A stretch of DNA of 64,000 nucleotides from UBA2705 sp963977125 (GCA_963977125.1 CAXBNJ010000007.1:25323-89322); one strand, 5' to 3'. Shown: positions 40,299 through 49,493, counted from the stretch's first letter. Numbers and translations are program-made. Notes: generated from the letters alone by a model not told the origin.

Positions 40299-42848
40299 AT
40301 GACAACACAAGCATCATTTAATTTAAAAGCCACTCAAGGCATTGAAATGTTTGCCCGCCAATTAGGTAAATTTGGTAGCTATGACGATATAGCAGCTTTT
40401 GTTGCCGAGGCCCCCATTGAGCTTACAGATGGAAAAACTCTAGAAGAAGTAGGAATGGAAGACCTGCTCGTCTCTTTTGAAATTATTTATGGTGAGCGTG
40501 CCGCGCATGAGACTCCTTTAAACATCTATCAAGCGCTTTTAAGACATGTTGAGCCTGACAGAGAAATTGATACTGTTGAAAAATTAGAAGAATACAGATC
40601 CAATCGCAAAGCCCGCTCTGTTGCCGCAAAAGCAGCTTACGAAAAAGGCCTTCCGCGCTTTATCGAAATTCTAAAAGACAAAGCGGATATCACAGAGATT
40701 GAAGATCTAGCTCAAGCTTATGTGAATTTATTATCGACCTTTACTGAAGCTGGCATTGAAAACTCACTACAAAACGCTTTCTCTAAAAATGCCGATATTC
40801 AACATTCAGTAAAAGACACAATTGAAGCGCTTTATGCTGAAGAAGACGCACGCTTTGAAGAATCCTATGAAATCGATGGCGCGAACAAAGAAGCCGCGAC
40901 CGTCGCCACGACACAATTAAGCAAAGCCTCTGAAGAAATAATCAACACTTTCGGTAAAGACTTACGCAATGTTGCCAGTAAAAAGCACCTTGCCCGTACG
41001 GACTTCGCCAAAGAAAACAAAATAAAACTCACTGGCGATAACTTAACGCCAGTTGATGAATCACTTCTAAATGTTGCGACAACTCTATTAATGACTCCGA
41101 CCCAATCAAATATGATTATGGTTGGCGAAAAAGGCATGGACACAAGCGGTATTATCACCCGTATTGCTGAACAGCTTTTACACGACAAAGTCCCTGAGCA
41201 AATTGGTGGCGGTCGTATCATCGAACTTGATCTACAAAAAATGACGATGTATGCCCCTAAAGAAATGGCCACGCACCTCAATCAGGTCTTTACTGATATT
41301 GATAACCACAACAAAGCAGGCAAGCCACCTTTATTCGTTTCCTTAAAAGGTTTTGAAAAAGCGGTACGTCCAAAATCAATTATCGCGGCCCCCCTAGAAG
41401 ACTTCTTTTCTTACTGGCTTGGTGAGACAAAGAACGTGCGCATTATCGCTGAAGTGAGCCAATACGGCCTTGATAACATTAAGACCGACGCTCCTGATTT
41501 GTATAAACTTTTGAACTTACATACACTAAAAGAAACCAATCAAAACCAAACGATTGCCCGTATGCAAGACTGGTTATATTTCGGCCGCGGCAAGGCCCTA
41601 TCTGATAAATATAAAATCGGCCAAGCCATTATTGAAAGCGCGGTTACTCTATCGAACAAGCACGTCAATAAAGAAAGCATTGTTCAACCAGGTTTAACCG
41701 TTAGCATTTTAGAACTTGCTGTCACAGCAGCAGAAAAACGTGGCTCGAAAGATGTTACGCAAGACGATGTGATTGAAGCCGTTATGACTGCATCTGGTAA
41801 AGCGCGTGACATCATTGAAACCAAGAGCAATGAAAAGCTCGCAACGTTGAACACGTTCTTGAAAGACAATTTAGTTAGCCAAGATCACGCTATTGATTCA
41901 ATTACGAAGAAAACGGATCTTATGCGCATGGGTCGTAAACGCAAAGACAAGCCAATAGGCGTGTTTATGCTGACTGGTCCAACAGGTGTTGGTAAGACAG
42001 AAACTGCGAAACTCATTGCACAGCATTTAGGTGCAGGCCTGACAACTGTTGATATGAGCAACTATACACATGACAACACAATTTCACAGATTTTGGGTTC
42101 TCCTGCTGGTTATGTTGGTTATGGTGAGACCACACCGTTAGAAGCGGTTGCTGATCATGACATCAACGTTGTTCTGCTTGATGAGTTTGAAAAATCACAC
42201 CCAACGATTTACAAAGCCTTTATGTCAAGCTTTGATGAAGGACGCATGACATTGCGTACCAATAAAAAGCTCGACTTCTCAAACACGCTATTCTTGCTGA
42301 CCTCGAATGTTGGTGAAAAAGATAAAGATCTTGTTCGTAAACCGACTGGTTTTAACGATGAGACCGTAGAGGACATGCAGGCTAAAGCTAAAAAAGAAGC
42401 GATTAACAGTATCTTAGCCCCTGAATATCAAGGCCGTATTGATGAAATTATTGATTATAATGGACTTGATAAAGATGCGATTGAAACTATTGCCAAACTT
42501 AAAATAGCGAAGCTAGAAAAACGCATCGCCGATGAGAGACAACATGGCGCCTTAAAAATTAACCCTAAAGCGTTTAACGAATTAGTTGAACAAGGCTTTG
42601 GTAAAGGTCTTGGCGCGCGTCCGCTTGAACGTGCCATTGAAAACCTTATTGATCTACCGCTTGGTCAATGGTGCTTAAACAACCAAGATAAAGACCCTAT
42701 GGATTATAAATTCACAGTAAAGTCTATTTCTCCAGACTTTAAACTTGCTGTCACGCCGCTGAAAGCTGCCCCAAAAGCAGCCGCGACAAATGACAATACA
42801 GCTGATGTGACGCCTAAAAAAGCTGCACCAAAAGCCGCGATTAAATAA
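40299..42848 (+). CDS. ClpA-like AAA+ protein with a degenerate first ATPase module
   Basis: An 849-residue Hsp100-type unfoldase in layout. The N-terminal 190 residues are not the Clp N-domain; they contain a block (about 74-100, LNIYQALLRH...EIDTVEKLEEY) shared with the helical proteins at 4357, 8834 and 10174. The first AAA+ module has lost its ATP site: MVGEKGMDTS at about 276 replaces GxxGxGKT and LFVSLKGF replaces the Asp-Glu Walker B. The second is intact: GPTGVGKT (560-567), GYVGYGE pore loop (about 604), LLDEFEKSHP (about 628), TSNVG and GARPLER (sensor 2). A TGF at about 683 sits where ClpA has its ClpP-docking IGL/IGF loop. The ATG at 40299 follows AGGGA. C-terminal tail Ala/Lys/Pro-rich. 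Confidence 0.85.
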   Translation: MTTQASFNLKATQGIEMFARQLGKFGSYDDIAAFVAEAPIELTDGKTLEEVGMEDLLVSFEIIYGERAAHETPLNIYQALLRHVEPDREIDTVEKLEEYRSNRKARSVAAKAAYEKGLPRFIEILKDKADITEIEDLAQAYVNLLSTFTEAGIENSLQNAFSKNADIQHSVKDTIEALYAEEDARFEESYEIDGANKEAATVATTQLSKASEEIINTFGKDLRNVASKKHLARTDFAKENKIKLTGDNLTPVDESLLNVATTLLMTPTQSNMIMVGEKGMDTSGIITRIAEQLLHDKVPEQIGGGRIIELDLQKMTMYAPKEMATHLNQVFTDIDNHNKAGKPPLFVSLKGFEKAVRPKSIIAAPLEDFFSYWLGETKNVRIIAEVSQYGLDNIKTDAPDLYKLLNLHTLKETNQNQTIARMQDWLYFGRGKALSDKYKIGQAIIESAVTLSNKHVNKESIVQPGLTVSILELAVTAAEKRGSKDVTQDDVIEAVMTASGKARDIIETKSNEKLATLNTFLKDNLVSQDHAIDSITKKTDLMRMGRKRKDKPIGVFMLTGPTGVGKTETAKLIAQHLGAGLTTVDMSNYTHDNTISQILGSPAGYVGYGETTPLEAVADHDINVVLLDEFEKSHPTIYKAFMSSFDEGRMTLRTNKKLDFSNTLFLLTSNVGEKDKDLVRKPTGFNDETVEDMQAKAKKEAINSILAPEYQGRIDEIIDYNGLDKDAIETIAKLKIAKLEKRIADERQHGALKINPKAFNELVEQGFGKGLGARPLERAIENLIDLPLGQWCLNNQDKDPMDYKFTVKSISPDFKLAVTPLKAAPKAAATNDNTADVTPKKAAPKAAIK

Positions 42849-42874
42849 TATAATCAACGCCGTATAATAATACC

Positions 42875-42907
42875 AAAGCCCTCAATCTGATGATTGGGGG
42901 CTTTTTT
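42875..42907 (+). terminator. Terminator of the ClpA-like gene
   Basis: Stem AAAGCCCTCAATC / GATTGGGGGCTTT with one G-U pair and a TGAT loop, followed by a T-run. Confidence 0.9.
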
Positions 42908-42956
42908 ATTGGCTTGAACGACTTGAACTATATGGCTGTATAAATGACGCCCATAA

Positions 42957-42985
42957 AAAAAGCCACCCAAATTGAGCGGCTTTTT
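42957..42985 (-). terminator. Terminator of rpsU
   Basis: On the minus strand GCCGCTC / GGGTGGC with G-U pairs inside a longer A/T stem and a T-run, 30 bases past the stop at 43015. Confidence 0.8.
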
Positions 42986-43014
42986 GTATATCGGATGAAA
43001 GAGTCTAATTAATA

Positions 43015-43212
43015 TTAGTCTCTGCGACGTTTGCGTTCTAGCTTACGCCAGCGACGAACGGCTTCGGCTGCTTCCCGTGCTTTTTTCTCAGATGGTTTTT
43101 CGAAGTTTTTACGAAGTTTCATCTCACGGAAAATGCCTTCACGTTGCATCTTCTTTTTTAAAGCTTTGAGCGCTTGGTCAACATTATTATCTCGAACATG
43201 TACGCTTACCAC
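43015..43212 (-). CDS. rpsU: 30S ribosomal protein S21
   Basis: A 65-residue basic protein of the small ribosomal subunit, needed for translation initiation. VSVHVRDNNVDQALKALKKKMQREGIFREMK is the canonical N-terminal half; the C-terminal half is rich in Arg and Lys (RRWRKLERKRRRD). The GTG at 43212 is preferred as start because AGGTGA sits at proper spacing and the product then begins MVSVHVRDN, as S21 proteins do. A GTG nine bases earlier overlaps that ribosome site. Monocistronic with its own terminator. Confidence 0.95.
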   Translation of the reverse strand: MVSVHVRDNNVDQALKALKKKMQREGIFREMKLRKNFEKPSEKKAREAAEAVRRWRKLERKRRRD

Positions 43213-43319
43213 TTTAATCACCTACTCTCTAATTGGTTAGTATTTAAAAAAATTGCTTTATAAATGCATATAAAGCAGTACTGTATCTATCAATTCTATA
43301 GACAAATAGCAAAAGAAAA

Positions 43320-45005
43320 ATGAAGAAACCTGTATTTATATTACTCTTAGCCCTCATCTTGTGCATAACAGCGAATATCTCGGGTGTGTTTCCCCCTTGT
43401 TATGCGGACGACATTCAGCCTGAGCAGAATACAGCGCTGCTTGATAAAGCTGAATTTGTGCAGGATACAAGCGGCGCGGAGCAAATGGTCGTCACCGCCC
43501 ATCCATTAGCCACGCAAGCCGCCTATGATGTCCTCGAACAAGGCGGTAACGCCGCAGATGCCGCCATTGCTGCGCAACTGGTCTTAGGCCTTGTTGAGCC
43601 TCAATCCTCAGGTCTTGGCGGCGGCGGCTTTGCTTTATATTATGATGCACAAAAAGATAAGCTATTCACTATTGATGGCCGCGAAACTGCGCCCAAAACC
43701 GCACATGCCGATATGTTTTTGGATGCACAGGGCGTCCCGCTACATTTTTTCTCCGCATCGACATCGAAACAATCCATTGGTCAACCTGCCACGCCGGATC
43801 TTTTATACACGCTGAACCGTAGATTCGGTACGCCTGCCTTTTGGGACGCCTCTTTTACACGCGCCATAAGCCTTGCGCAAAACGGCTTCACTGTGACGCC
43901 GCGCCTTGCTGATTCTGTCGAGAAATATCAAGATCGCCTAAGCAAAAATAATAGCCTACCCTATTTTCAGCACGCTGATGGAACCCTGCTCCAAGCAGGC
44001 GATATATTGTCTAATACCCATTATGCGAAAACTTTATTAAATTTCCGCGAAACGGGGCCTCGTTTTCTTTCCCCACAATATCACGTTAAACAACGCGATA
44101 ATTTATGTGGGGCTTACCGTCAGTATAAAATCTGCTCCATGACTGAACCGTCATCAGGCGGCCTAACGCTTTTATATATATTGGGATTACTTGAGCCTTA
44201 TGATTTAGGAGAAGCACCAAATGATTTGGCTTATCACCTTTATCTTGAAGCTTCAAAACTGGCTTTTGCGGATCGTAATCATTATATGGCTGACCCTGAT
44301 TTTGTAAAAACGCCAGGACAGCGCCTAATTGATAAATCATATCTAGATACCCGCCGCCGTTTAATCTTGGTAAATCAAGCCAATCCAACGCCTGAATATG
44401 GCGTACCAATGGGGTGGCGCGCAGAAGATAAAGCCGATCATAGTGGCCCAGAAGAAGGCGGCACTACCCATATCAGTATTATTGATCGTTTTGGTAATGC
44501 TTTATCCATGACCAGCTCTATTGAATTTGCCTTTGGCAGCGGCTTTATGAAAGATGGCTATTTTCTCAATAATCAGCTCACAGATTTTTCATTCCTGCCT
44601 GAAAAAAACGGTCATAAAATCGCCAATCGCGTAGAGGCCGGTAAACGCCCCCGCTCGTCCATGAGCCCTGTGATAATATTTGATAAGAATAATAAACCCG
44701 TCATGGTTATCGGTTCGGCTGGCGGCAGCCGGATAATTGGGTATGTCGCGCAGCGTATCATCGCGTTGATTGACTGGCATATGAGCCCGAAAGCCGCGCT
44801 CGCCATGCCTTCGCTTTTGGCACGCAGCGCCAAAGTTGACGCTGAGACAGGCTTTGATCCCGCTATATTGGCGTCATTAAAAGAAAAAGGCCATATCATT
44901 AAAAACCGCGCCTTAAATAGCGGTATGACTCTTATTCATCAACAAGATGCGCTTTATTACGGCGCTGCTGATCCGCGCCGCGAAGGCACGGCTTTAGGCC
45001 GATAA
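43320..45005 (+). CDS. ggt: Gamma-glutamyltransferase
   Basis: A periplasmic Ntn-hydrolase that cleaves the gamma-glutamyl bond of glutathione and transfers or hydrolyses it. The 561-residue precursor has a signal peptide (KKPVFILLLALILCITANIS), the large-chain motif GGNAADAAIAAQLVLGLVEPQSSGLGGGGF, and the autoprocessing site with nucleophile Thr382 (EEGGTTHISIID). PRSSMSP and GSAGGSRIIGYV in the small chain bind the glutamyl group. Convergent with the glycerate kinase gene 13 bases after its stop. No ribosome site of note. Confidence 0.95.
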   Translation: MKKPVFILLLALILCITANISGVFPPCYADDIQPEQNTALLDKAEFVQDTSGAEQMVVTAHPLATQAAYDVLEQGGNAADAAIAAQLVLGLVEPQSSGLGGGGFALYYDAQKDKLFTIDGRETAPKTAHADMFLDAQGVPLHFFSASTSKQSIGQPATPDLLYTLNRRFGTPAFWDASFTRAISLAQNGFTVTPRLADSVEKYQDRLSKNNSLPYFQHADGTLLQAGDILSNTHYAKTLLNFRETGPRFLSPQYHVKQRDNLCGAYRQYKICSMTEPSSGGLTLLYILGLLEPYDLGEAPNDLAYHLYLEASKLAFADRNHYMADPDFVKTPGQRLIDKSYLDTRRRLILVNQANPTPEYGVPMGWRAEDKADHSGPEEGGTTHISIIDRFGNALSMTSSIEFAFGSGFMKDGYFLNNQLTDFSFLPEKNGHKIANRVEAGKRPRSSMSPVIIFDKNNKPVMVIGSAGGSRIIGYVAQRIIALIDWHMSPKAALAMPSLLARSAKVDAETGFDPAILASLKEKGHIIKNRALNSGMTLIHQQDALYYGAADPRREGTALGR

Positions 45006-45018
45006 AGACACGCGCGAG

Positions 45019-46293
45019 TTAAGCGGTGATATATAATGCGCGGAAGTCATTGACGTTGGTCTGTGTCGGCCCCGTCACTAACAGGCCATTAATCGCCTCA
45101 AAAAAGCCATAGGAGTCGTTATTGGCGATATAAGCATCAATATCAAGCCCCTGTGCTTTTGCGGCTTTAAACAGCTCTGGGGAGAAAAAAGCGCCCGCAT
45201 TATCTTCACTACCATCAATCCCATCCGTATCTGCGGCTAAGCCATAAATATTTTCCGCGCCTTTGGCGGCCTTAAGGGCTTCTAGTGCAAACTGGCCGTT
45301 ATTCCCACCGCGCCCTTGCCCGCGGACATGTACGGTCGTCTCTCCGCCAGAGAGTAATAAATAGGGCGCCGTTTTCACGCCGTGGAGTTTTTCAATATGC
45401 ATACGAGCGACCGCGCCGCTTTCCCCTTCAAGCGCATCGGAAAGAATATCAACGGTTATGCCTTCTGCACGGGCCAATTTAGCCGCCGCTTCTAGTGATA
45501 ATTTCGCACTCGCGATCACATATATGTCTTGGCGTATGTCTATGTCTAGCGCCTTTGGCGCGTCAGCCTCTTGCTCAAGATAAGCACGCAGCGCATCAGA
45601 AATCGGAATGCTATAACGCTCAATCAACGCTAAAGCATCGGCATTATTATGCTGCGCTGGTAAGGTCGGGGCAGAAGCAATGCTATATAAATCATCCCCC
45701 GCGACATCGGATATAATTAAACTATGCAAAGCCGCAGGCTGACACTGCGCCGCTAAGCCGCCGCCTTTAATTTGTGAGATTTGTTTGCGGATAATATTCA
45801 TGTCTTGAATTTTAGCGCCGCTTTTTAGCAAAGCGCTATTAATCGCGGCTTTTTCAGCCAATGAGATACAAGGCACGGGCTGCACCAACAAGGCTGATCC
45901 TCCGCCTGAAATAAGACAAACCACTAAATCATCAGCCGTAAGCTGAGCATCTTTTATAAACTGAATAAGCTGCGCCGTCGCGTCTAACCCCGCCTGATCA
46001 GGCACAGGGTGAGAGGCCTCAAGGATATCAACATAATCACACGCCGCACCATAGCCATAGCGCGTAATCACCACGCCAGACAGAGGGTGCGTTTTATGAT
46101 GTGGCCAATTGCGCTCAAAAGCCTGTGCCATTTGCGCTGAGGCCTTGCCCGCACCTATAATAAAAACGCGACCATTTTTAGGCGGCTGCGGCATAAAATC
46201 TGGTATAGACTTCTCGGGCTGCGCAGCGTCTACCGCCGCATCATAAAGGGATCGTAACAACATCAGAGGGGCTATCGTCTGGAACTGCGTCAT
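45019..46293 (-). CDS. Glycerate 2-kinase family protein (DUF4147/MOFRL)
   Basis: A 424-residue protein of the type-2 glycerate kinase family (sometimes labelled hydroxypyruvate reductase TtuD), which phosphorylates D-glycerate to 2-phosphoglycerate. The N-terminal DUF4147 domain shows RVFIIGAGKASAQMAQAFE, LVVCLISGGGSALLVQP and ISDVAGDDLYSIASAPT; the C-terminal MOFRL domain shows LLSGGETTVHVRGQGRGGNNGQFALE and DTDGIDGSEDNAGA. Its ATG overlaps the stop of the nitroreductase gene by one base, indicating translational coupling. Annotation as kinase over reductase follows biochemical work on the family. Confidence 0.9.
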   Translation of the reverse strand: MTQFQTIAPLMLLRSLYDAAVDAAQPEKSIPDFMPQPPKNGRVFIIGAGKASAQMAQAFERNWPHHKTHPLSGVVITRYGYGAACDYVDILEASHPVPDQAGLDATAQLIQFIKDAQLTADDLVVCLISGGGSALLVQPVPCISLAEKAAINSALLKSGAKIQDMNIIRKQISQIKGGGLAAQCQPAALHSLIISDVAGDDLYSIASAPTLPAQHNNADALALIERYSIPISDALRAYLEQEADAPKALDIDIRQDIYVIASAKLSLEAAAKLARAEGITVDILSDALEGESGAVARMHIEKLHGVKTAPYLLLSGGETTVHVRGQGRGGNNGQFALEALKAAKGAENIYGLAADTDGIDGSEDNAGAFFSPELFKAAKAQGLDIDAYIANNDSYGFFEAINGLLVTGPTQTNVNDFRALYITA

Positions 46294-46976
46294 TAAACGT
46301 CATCCCATCCGAAAATTTTCGTGCAAGGCAAATCCGCGCCTTGTTTATCATAAAGGTCATCACCTCTTTTAAGTGCCAAGCCATCATCCCAATAAGTAAC
46401 AATTTCATTCATATCTGGGCGCGGTCGAGGGTCAGGCTGCTTTTTCGCATCGCCAATATACATTACCCCCGCAATATTATCACGCTCATCAAGGCCTATA
46501 GCTTTGCGGAAGTACTCGCTATAACTATACCATTCCGTCAACCAATTCGTGCCATAGCCTAACGCATTAGCCGCGATTAATAAGTTTTGACAGACCGCAC
46601 CCGCTGATAAGAATTGCTCCCATAGAGGATGTTTGGCTTTGCGCATACGCGAGACCACAATAATGATTAGCGGTGCGCGCATAAAAAGCTGCGCTTCTAA
46701 ATCAAGCTTGGCTTGTGTGGCTTCTGGATTTTCACGTGCATAAGCCGCACGCAATATACGTCCCATCGCAGCGCGTTTATCCCCTTGCAGCACAATAAAA
46801 TGCCAAGGCATTAATTTACCGTGATCAGGTACGCGGCTCGCCGCTTTTAAAATCTCGGTGACTTCATCAGCATTTGGCCCCTTACCGCCCATATATTTAA
46901 CGGACAGTGAGCGGCGTGTATGAAGGTAATTTAAGACCTCTTGATTTTTTACGCCGGCTTGATTTTTTTCGTCCAT
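46293..46976 (-). CDS. Nitroreductase family protein
   Basis: A 227-residue FMN-dependent oxidoreductase of the nitroreductase fold, closest in motif to YdjA-type members. The FMN-phosphate contacts are TRRSLSVKYMGG at the start and SRVPDHGKLMPWHFIVLQG. The C-terminal GVMYIGDAKKQPDPRPRPD is also typical. Physiological substrate unknown. GGGATAG precedes the ATG. It lies 22 bases after the serine hydrolase and overlaps the glycerate kinase start, in the middle of a four- to six-gene minus-strand run. Confidence 0.9.
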   Translation of the reverse strand: MDEKNQAGVKNQEVLNYLHTRRSLSVKYMGGKGPNADEVTEILKAASRVPDHGKLMPWHFIVLQGDKRAAMGRILRAAYARENPEATQAKLDLEAQLFMRAPLIIIVVSRMRKAKHPLWEQFLSAGAVCQNLLIAANALGYGTNWLTEWYSYSEYFRKAIGLDERDNIAGVMYIGDAKKQPDPRPRPDMNEIVTYWDDGLALKRGDDLYDKQGADLPCTKIFGWDDV

Positions 46977-46998
46977 TTTATCTATCCCACTTATCCTG

Positions 46999-48234
46999 TT
47001 ATTTTAAAGGTGGCATGTCCGTAATCGGCAAAGCCAAGATAGGCTCTTGATGCCCTGCCCCCACATCCTTAATCTCATCTCGATATGATGTTTTAACAAA
47101 CTCCATATCCGCCGTAGGAATATCATTATCTGAAAATTCTATACGCGCCAAAACATCGAGAATTTTATCCGTTTCAGCCAAGCCGCTATTGGATAAAACG
47201 CTAATTGTCGTATCATGTTCAGGGAAATAATATCCCGCTGCTATAAATCCAGGGAAACGCCCTTTATGGCCATAAGCCATGCCAAAATCACTCGGCCAGA
47301 TTTCAACGCCATGCCCTGTTTGTTGCGGCAGGGCTGTTTTGCTCATCGCATAGCTAAGCCATGTCGGTGATAATACTGTTTTTTTACGAAACAATGCATC
47401 TAAAAACTTATCTAAATCTCGTGCTGTCGTCACTAAACCACCCGCTGATGAACGCATACAGCCCGTCCATATTTTACTCGCATTTGTAATGGGCAACATC
47501 CCGCTATAACGCTCCACGCCATAGCTCATCTGCGCTAGTTTCTCTTTATAAAAGCTCGTTTCCGTTAAACCCAGAGGCGCAAAAAGCTGTGTTTCGTATA
47601 TCTTTTCTAAGTCGGATTCAGCATAAATATTTTTTAAAACACTGCCCAATAAGACATACGATAAGCTTCCATAGCCAAAACCCTGCCCCGCTTTGTGCAT
47701 AGCGGGCAAGTCATAAGCATAAGCCGCGACCTCATTTTCATCCACGAGGCATTTATTATTCAAGAATACATCTTGTAATAAGCTCGTACCATGAATATCC
47801 GCAAGCCCTGTCGTACTCTCAAAAACATGCCGGAAAGTGATCTCTTGAAAATTAGCAATATTACGACCATCAAAGGATTTCGCTGTAAAATCCTTAATTT
47901 TATCATCCAGTGTAAAACGTCCCATATCAATAGCGTTCAAAATCAACACGGCTGTATAAAGCTTACTCACGGAGCCGATTTGGAAACCGCTTTGCCCCTG
48001 CATTAAAGCCAAAGGGTCATCTTTATCTGCTCGGCCCGCATAATATTCGTCTGCCTGACCGCCACGATTAATAACCACGGCCACGCCGGGTATTTCCTCG
48101 CGCTCGACAAGTGTATTGAGCAATGCATAAATGCGTTCAGGCTCGGAAGCGGCTAGCGCAAGCGAGGCACCAGAAAAATATAAGAAAATACTGAGTAATG
48201 AAATAAGGCTGTTTTTATACGTTAATCGAAACAT
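46999..48234 (-). CDS. Serine hydrolase, beta-lactamase class C/PBP4* fold
   Basis: A 411-residue exported hydrolase. The signal peptide is SLISLLSIFLYFSGASLALA. The nucleophile motif S-x-x-K is SVSK (QIGSVSKLYTA), the second motif is YGS (FGYGSLSYVLLG, where classical enzymes have YxN), and the third is HKG (YGHKGRFPGF). These are penicillin-binding-type features, but the family includes esterases and peptidases, so a role in drug resistance should not be assumed. The ATG at 48234 has AAGGTG ahead of it and starts 10 bases after dsbB; the open frame extends further back only because it overlaps dsbB in another register. Confidence 0.88.
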   Translation of the reverse strand: MFRLTYKNSLISLLSIFLYFSGASLALAASEPERIYALLNTLVEREEIPGVAVVINRGGQADEYYAGRADKDDPLALMQGQSGFQIGSVSKLYTAVLILNAIDMGRFTLDDKIKDFTAKSFDGRNIANFQEITFRHVFESTTGLADIHGTSLLQDVFLNNKCLVDENEVAAYAYDLPAMHKAGQGFGYGSLSYVLLGSVLKNIYAESDLEKIYETQLFAPLGLTETSFYKEKLAQMSYGVERYSGMLPITNASKIWTGCMRSSAGGLVTTARDLDKFLDALFRKKTVLSPTWLSYAMSKTALPQQTGHGVEIWPSDFGMAYGHKGRFPGFIAAGYYFPEHDTTISVLSNSGLAETDKILDVLARIEFSDNDIPTADMEFVKTSYRDEIKDVGAGHQEPILALPITDMPPLK

Positions 48235-48244
48235 CAAACACCTT

Positions 48245-48772
48245 CTATGCGCCTTTACCGCGCAAATATACAACGCCACAAAATAAGGCTGCGCAGAAAC
48301 AAACCGCGACATTATAATTCGCCATAGACAGCCCCAATATGGGATCAGCCCAAGGGATAACGTCACAACGAGCAATCGGCGCCGCTTGTATACGCGCCAA
48401 CACATCAGACATTGAACCACTCATGTCAGGGGTTGAACAGCCTTCAAAGCCACGCCACCATTTACGCTCAACGCCAGAGTGAAATGCCGCAAGAACCGAA
48501 TTCACCAAGAAGGTTAAACCTAAAACCCCCATAGTGGCATAAGCCAGTTTCATGCGCTGCGTTCTATAGCTGTAAACACCCAGTAAGCCAATAAAAATAG
48601 CTAAAAAATACGGAATGCGCTGATACACGCATAATGGGCAAGGCGCCAAGCCAAACACATATTGTGCAACTAAAGCCCCTGCGAGCGCAAAAATAGAAAA
48701 GGCGATAAGCGCCAAGAACGCATAAGGCATAGACAGCAATCGACATATAAGACTTTTAACACATATAGCCAT
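48245..48772 (-). CDS. dsbB: Disulfide bond formation protein B
   Basis: An inner-membrane oxidoreductase that reoxidises DsbA and passes electrons to quinone. The 175-residue protein has four hydrophobic segments. The first periplasmic redox pair is Cys45 and Cys48 (APCPLCVYQR), and the second pair lies in the later loop (EGCSTPDM and IARCDVIPW). Both pairs are intact, so it should be functional. It sits 46 bases downstream of the ExoD-family gene and 10 bases before the serine hydrolase. DsbA is not in the window. Confidence 0.92.
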   Translation of the reverse strand: MAICVKSLICRLLSMPYAFLALIAFSIFALAGALVAQYVFGLAPCPLCVYQRIPYFLAIFIGLLGVYSYRTQRMKLAYATMGVLGLTFLVNSVLAAFHSGVERKWWRGFEGCSTPDMSGSMSDVLARIQAAPIARCDVIPWADPILGLSMANYNVAVCFCAALFCGVVYLRGKGA

Positions 48773-48818
48773 TTTATTTACGCCTTCTCATTTTGTTTTA
48801 TGTAGTAATTTGACGCCT

Positions 48819-49493
48819 CTAATGTATCAAAGACTTTATAAAATCTTTCAACATATCAACGCCCTCAAGGCCAAAGTAGATTAACAATGAATATAGTACG
48901 ACAACCCAACTAAGTCCAATCAAAGCGCCAAAAATAACCGCAAGACCATCACGCATTAATACGCCTATAGCCATTACAGCAATTGCAAAGCTTGGAATCG
49001 TATTCGTTAGCGGAATCGGAACTGTTACACTCAGCGCCATAACTAATCCACACAGACCAATTAAGCGCGAAGAAATGCCATTCGTTACGAAAGCCAAACG
49101 CGGCGCCGCTATACGCTCCGCGCGCTTCACCCAAATCTCAGCGCCTTCTATCATATTTTTCAATGTGGCGGTATTCAGTGTTTTTTGGCTGAGCTTTCGT
49201 GGGAACCAAGGTTTATTTCGCCCCAACATTTGCTGGAAACTCAGCAAAATAAGCGGCAAAGCGATAATCACATTAATGCCAGGCGGAACCGGTAAAGGTA
49301 AGGCTGCAGGCAGTGCAAAGATCAACAATAAAGCCCCAAAACCACGCTCATGCAACGCCGCAATAATCTCCCCAACGCTTGTACGTTCATGGATTAACGC
49401 CGTATCAAAATCAATCAATAGCTGTGATAAGCCGCGCGGCGTATCAAGAGGGTCAGGCGTGGAATTTGGCGCATTATTTGTATCAAGCGACAT
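48819..49493 (-). CDS. ExoD family membrane protein
   Basis: A 224-residue inner-membrane protein of the ExoD (exopolysaccharide synthesis) family, named after a Rhizobium gene affecting exopolysaccharide and alkali tolerance. Family segments are TSVGEIIAALHERGFGALLLIFALPAALPLPVPP (seen in pieces around residues 38-70), GINVIIALPLILLSFQQMLGR, and the hydrophobic C-terminal half (IPLTNTIPSFAIAVMAIGVLMRDG). Biochemical function is not established. In a same-strand run between purH and dsbB. Confidence 0.9.
   Translation of the reverse strand: MSLDTNNAPNSTPDPLDTPRGLSQLLIDFDTALIHERTSVGEIIAALHERGFGALLLIFALPAALPLPVPPGINVIIALPLILLSFQQMLGRNKPWFPRKLSQKTLNTATLKNMIEGAEIWVKRAERIAAPRLAFVTNGISSRLIGLCGLVMALSVTVPIPLTNTIPSFAIAVMAIGVLMRDGLAVIFGALIGLSWVVVLYSLLIYFGLEGVDMLKDFIKSLIH

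Noticed and set aside
46999..48234. Serine hydrolase as a beta-lactamase resistance gene
   Set aside because: The second motif is YGS instead of YxN and the family is broad; resistance cannot be claimed from these motifs.
48235..48420. N-terminal extension of the serine hydrolase frame
   Set aside because: It overlaps dsbB in another register. A signal peptide and ribosome site begin at 48234.
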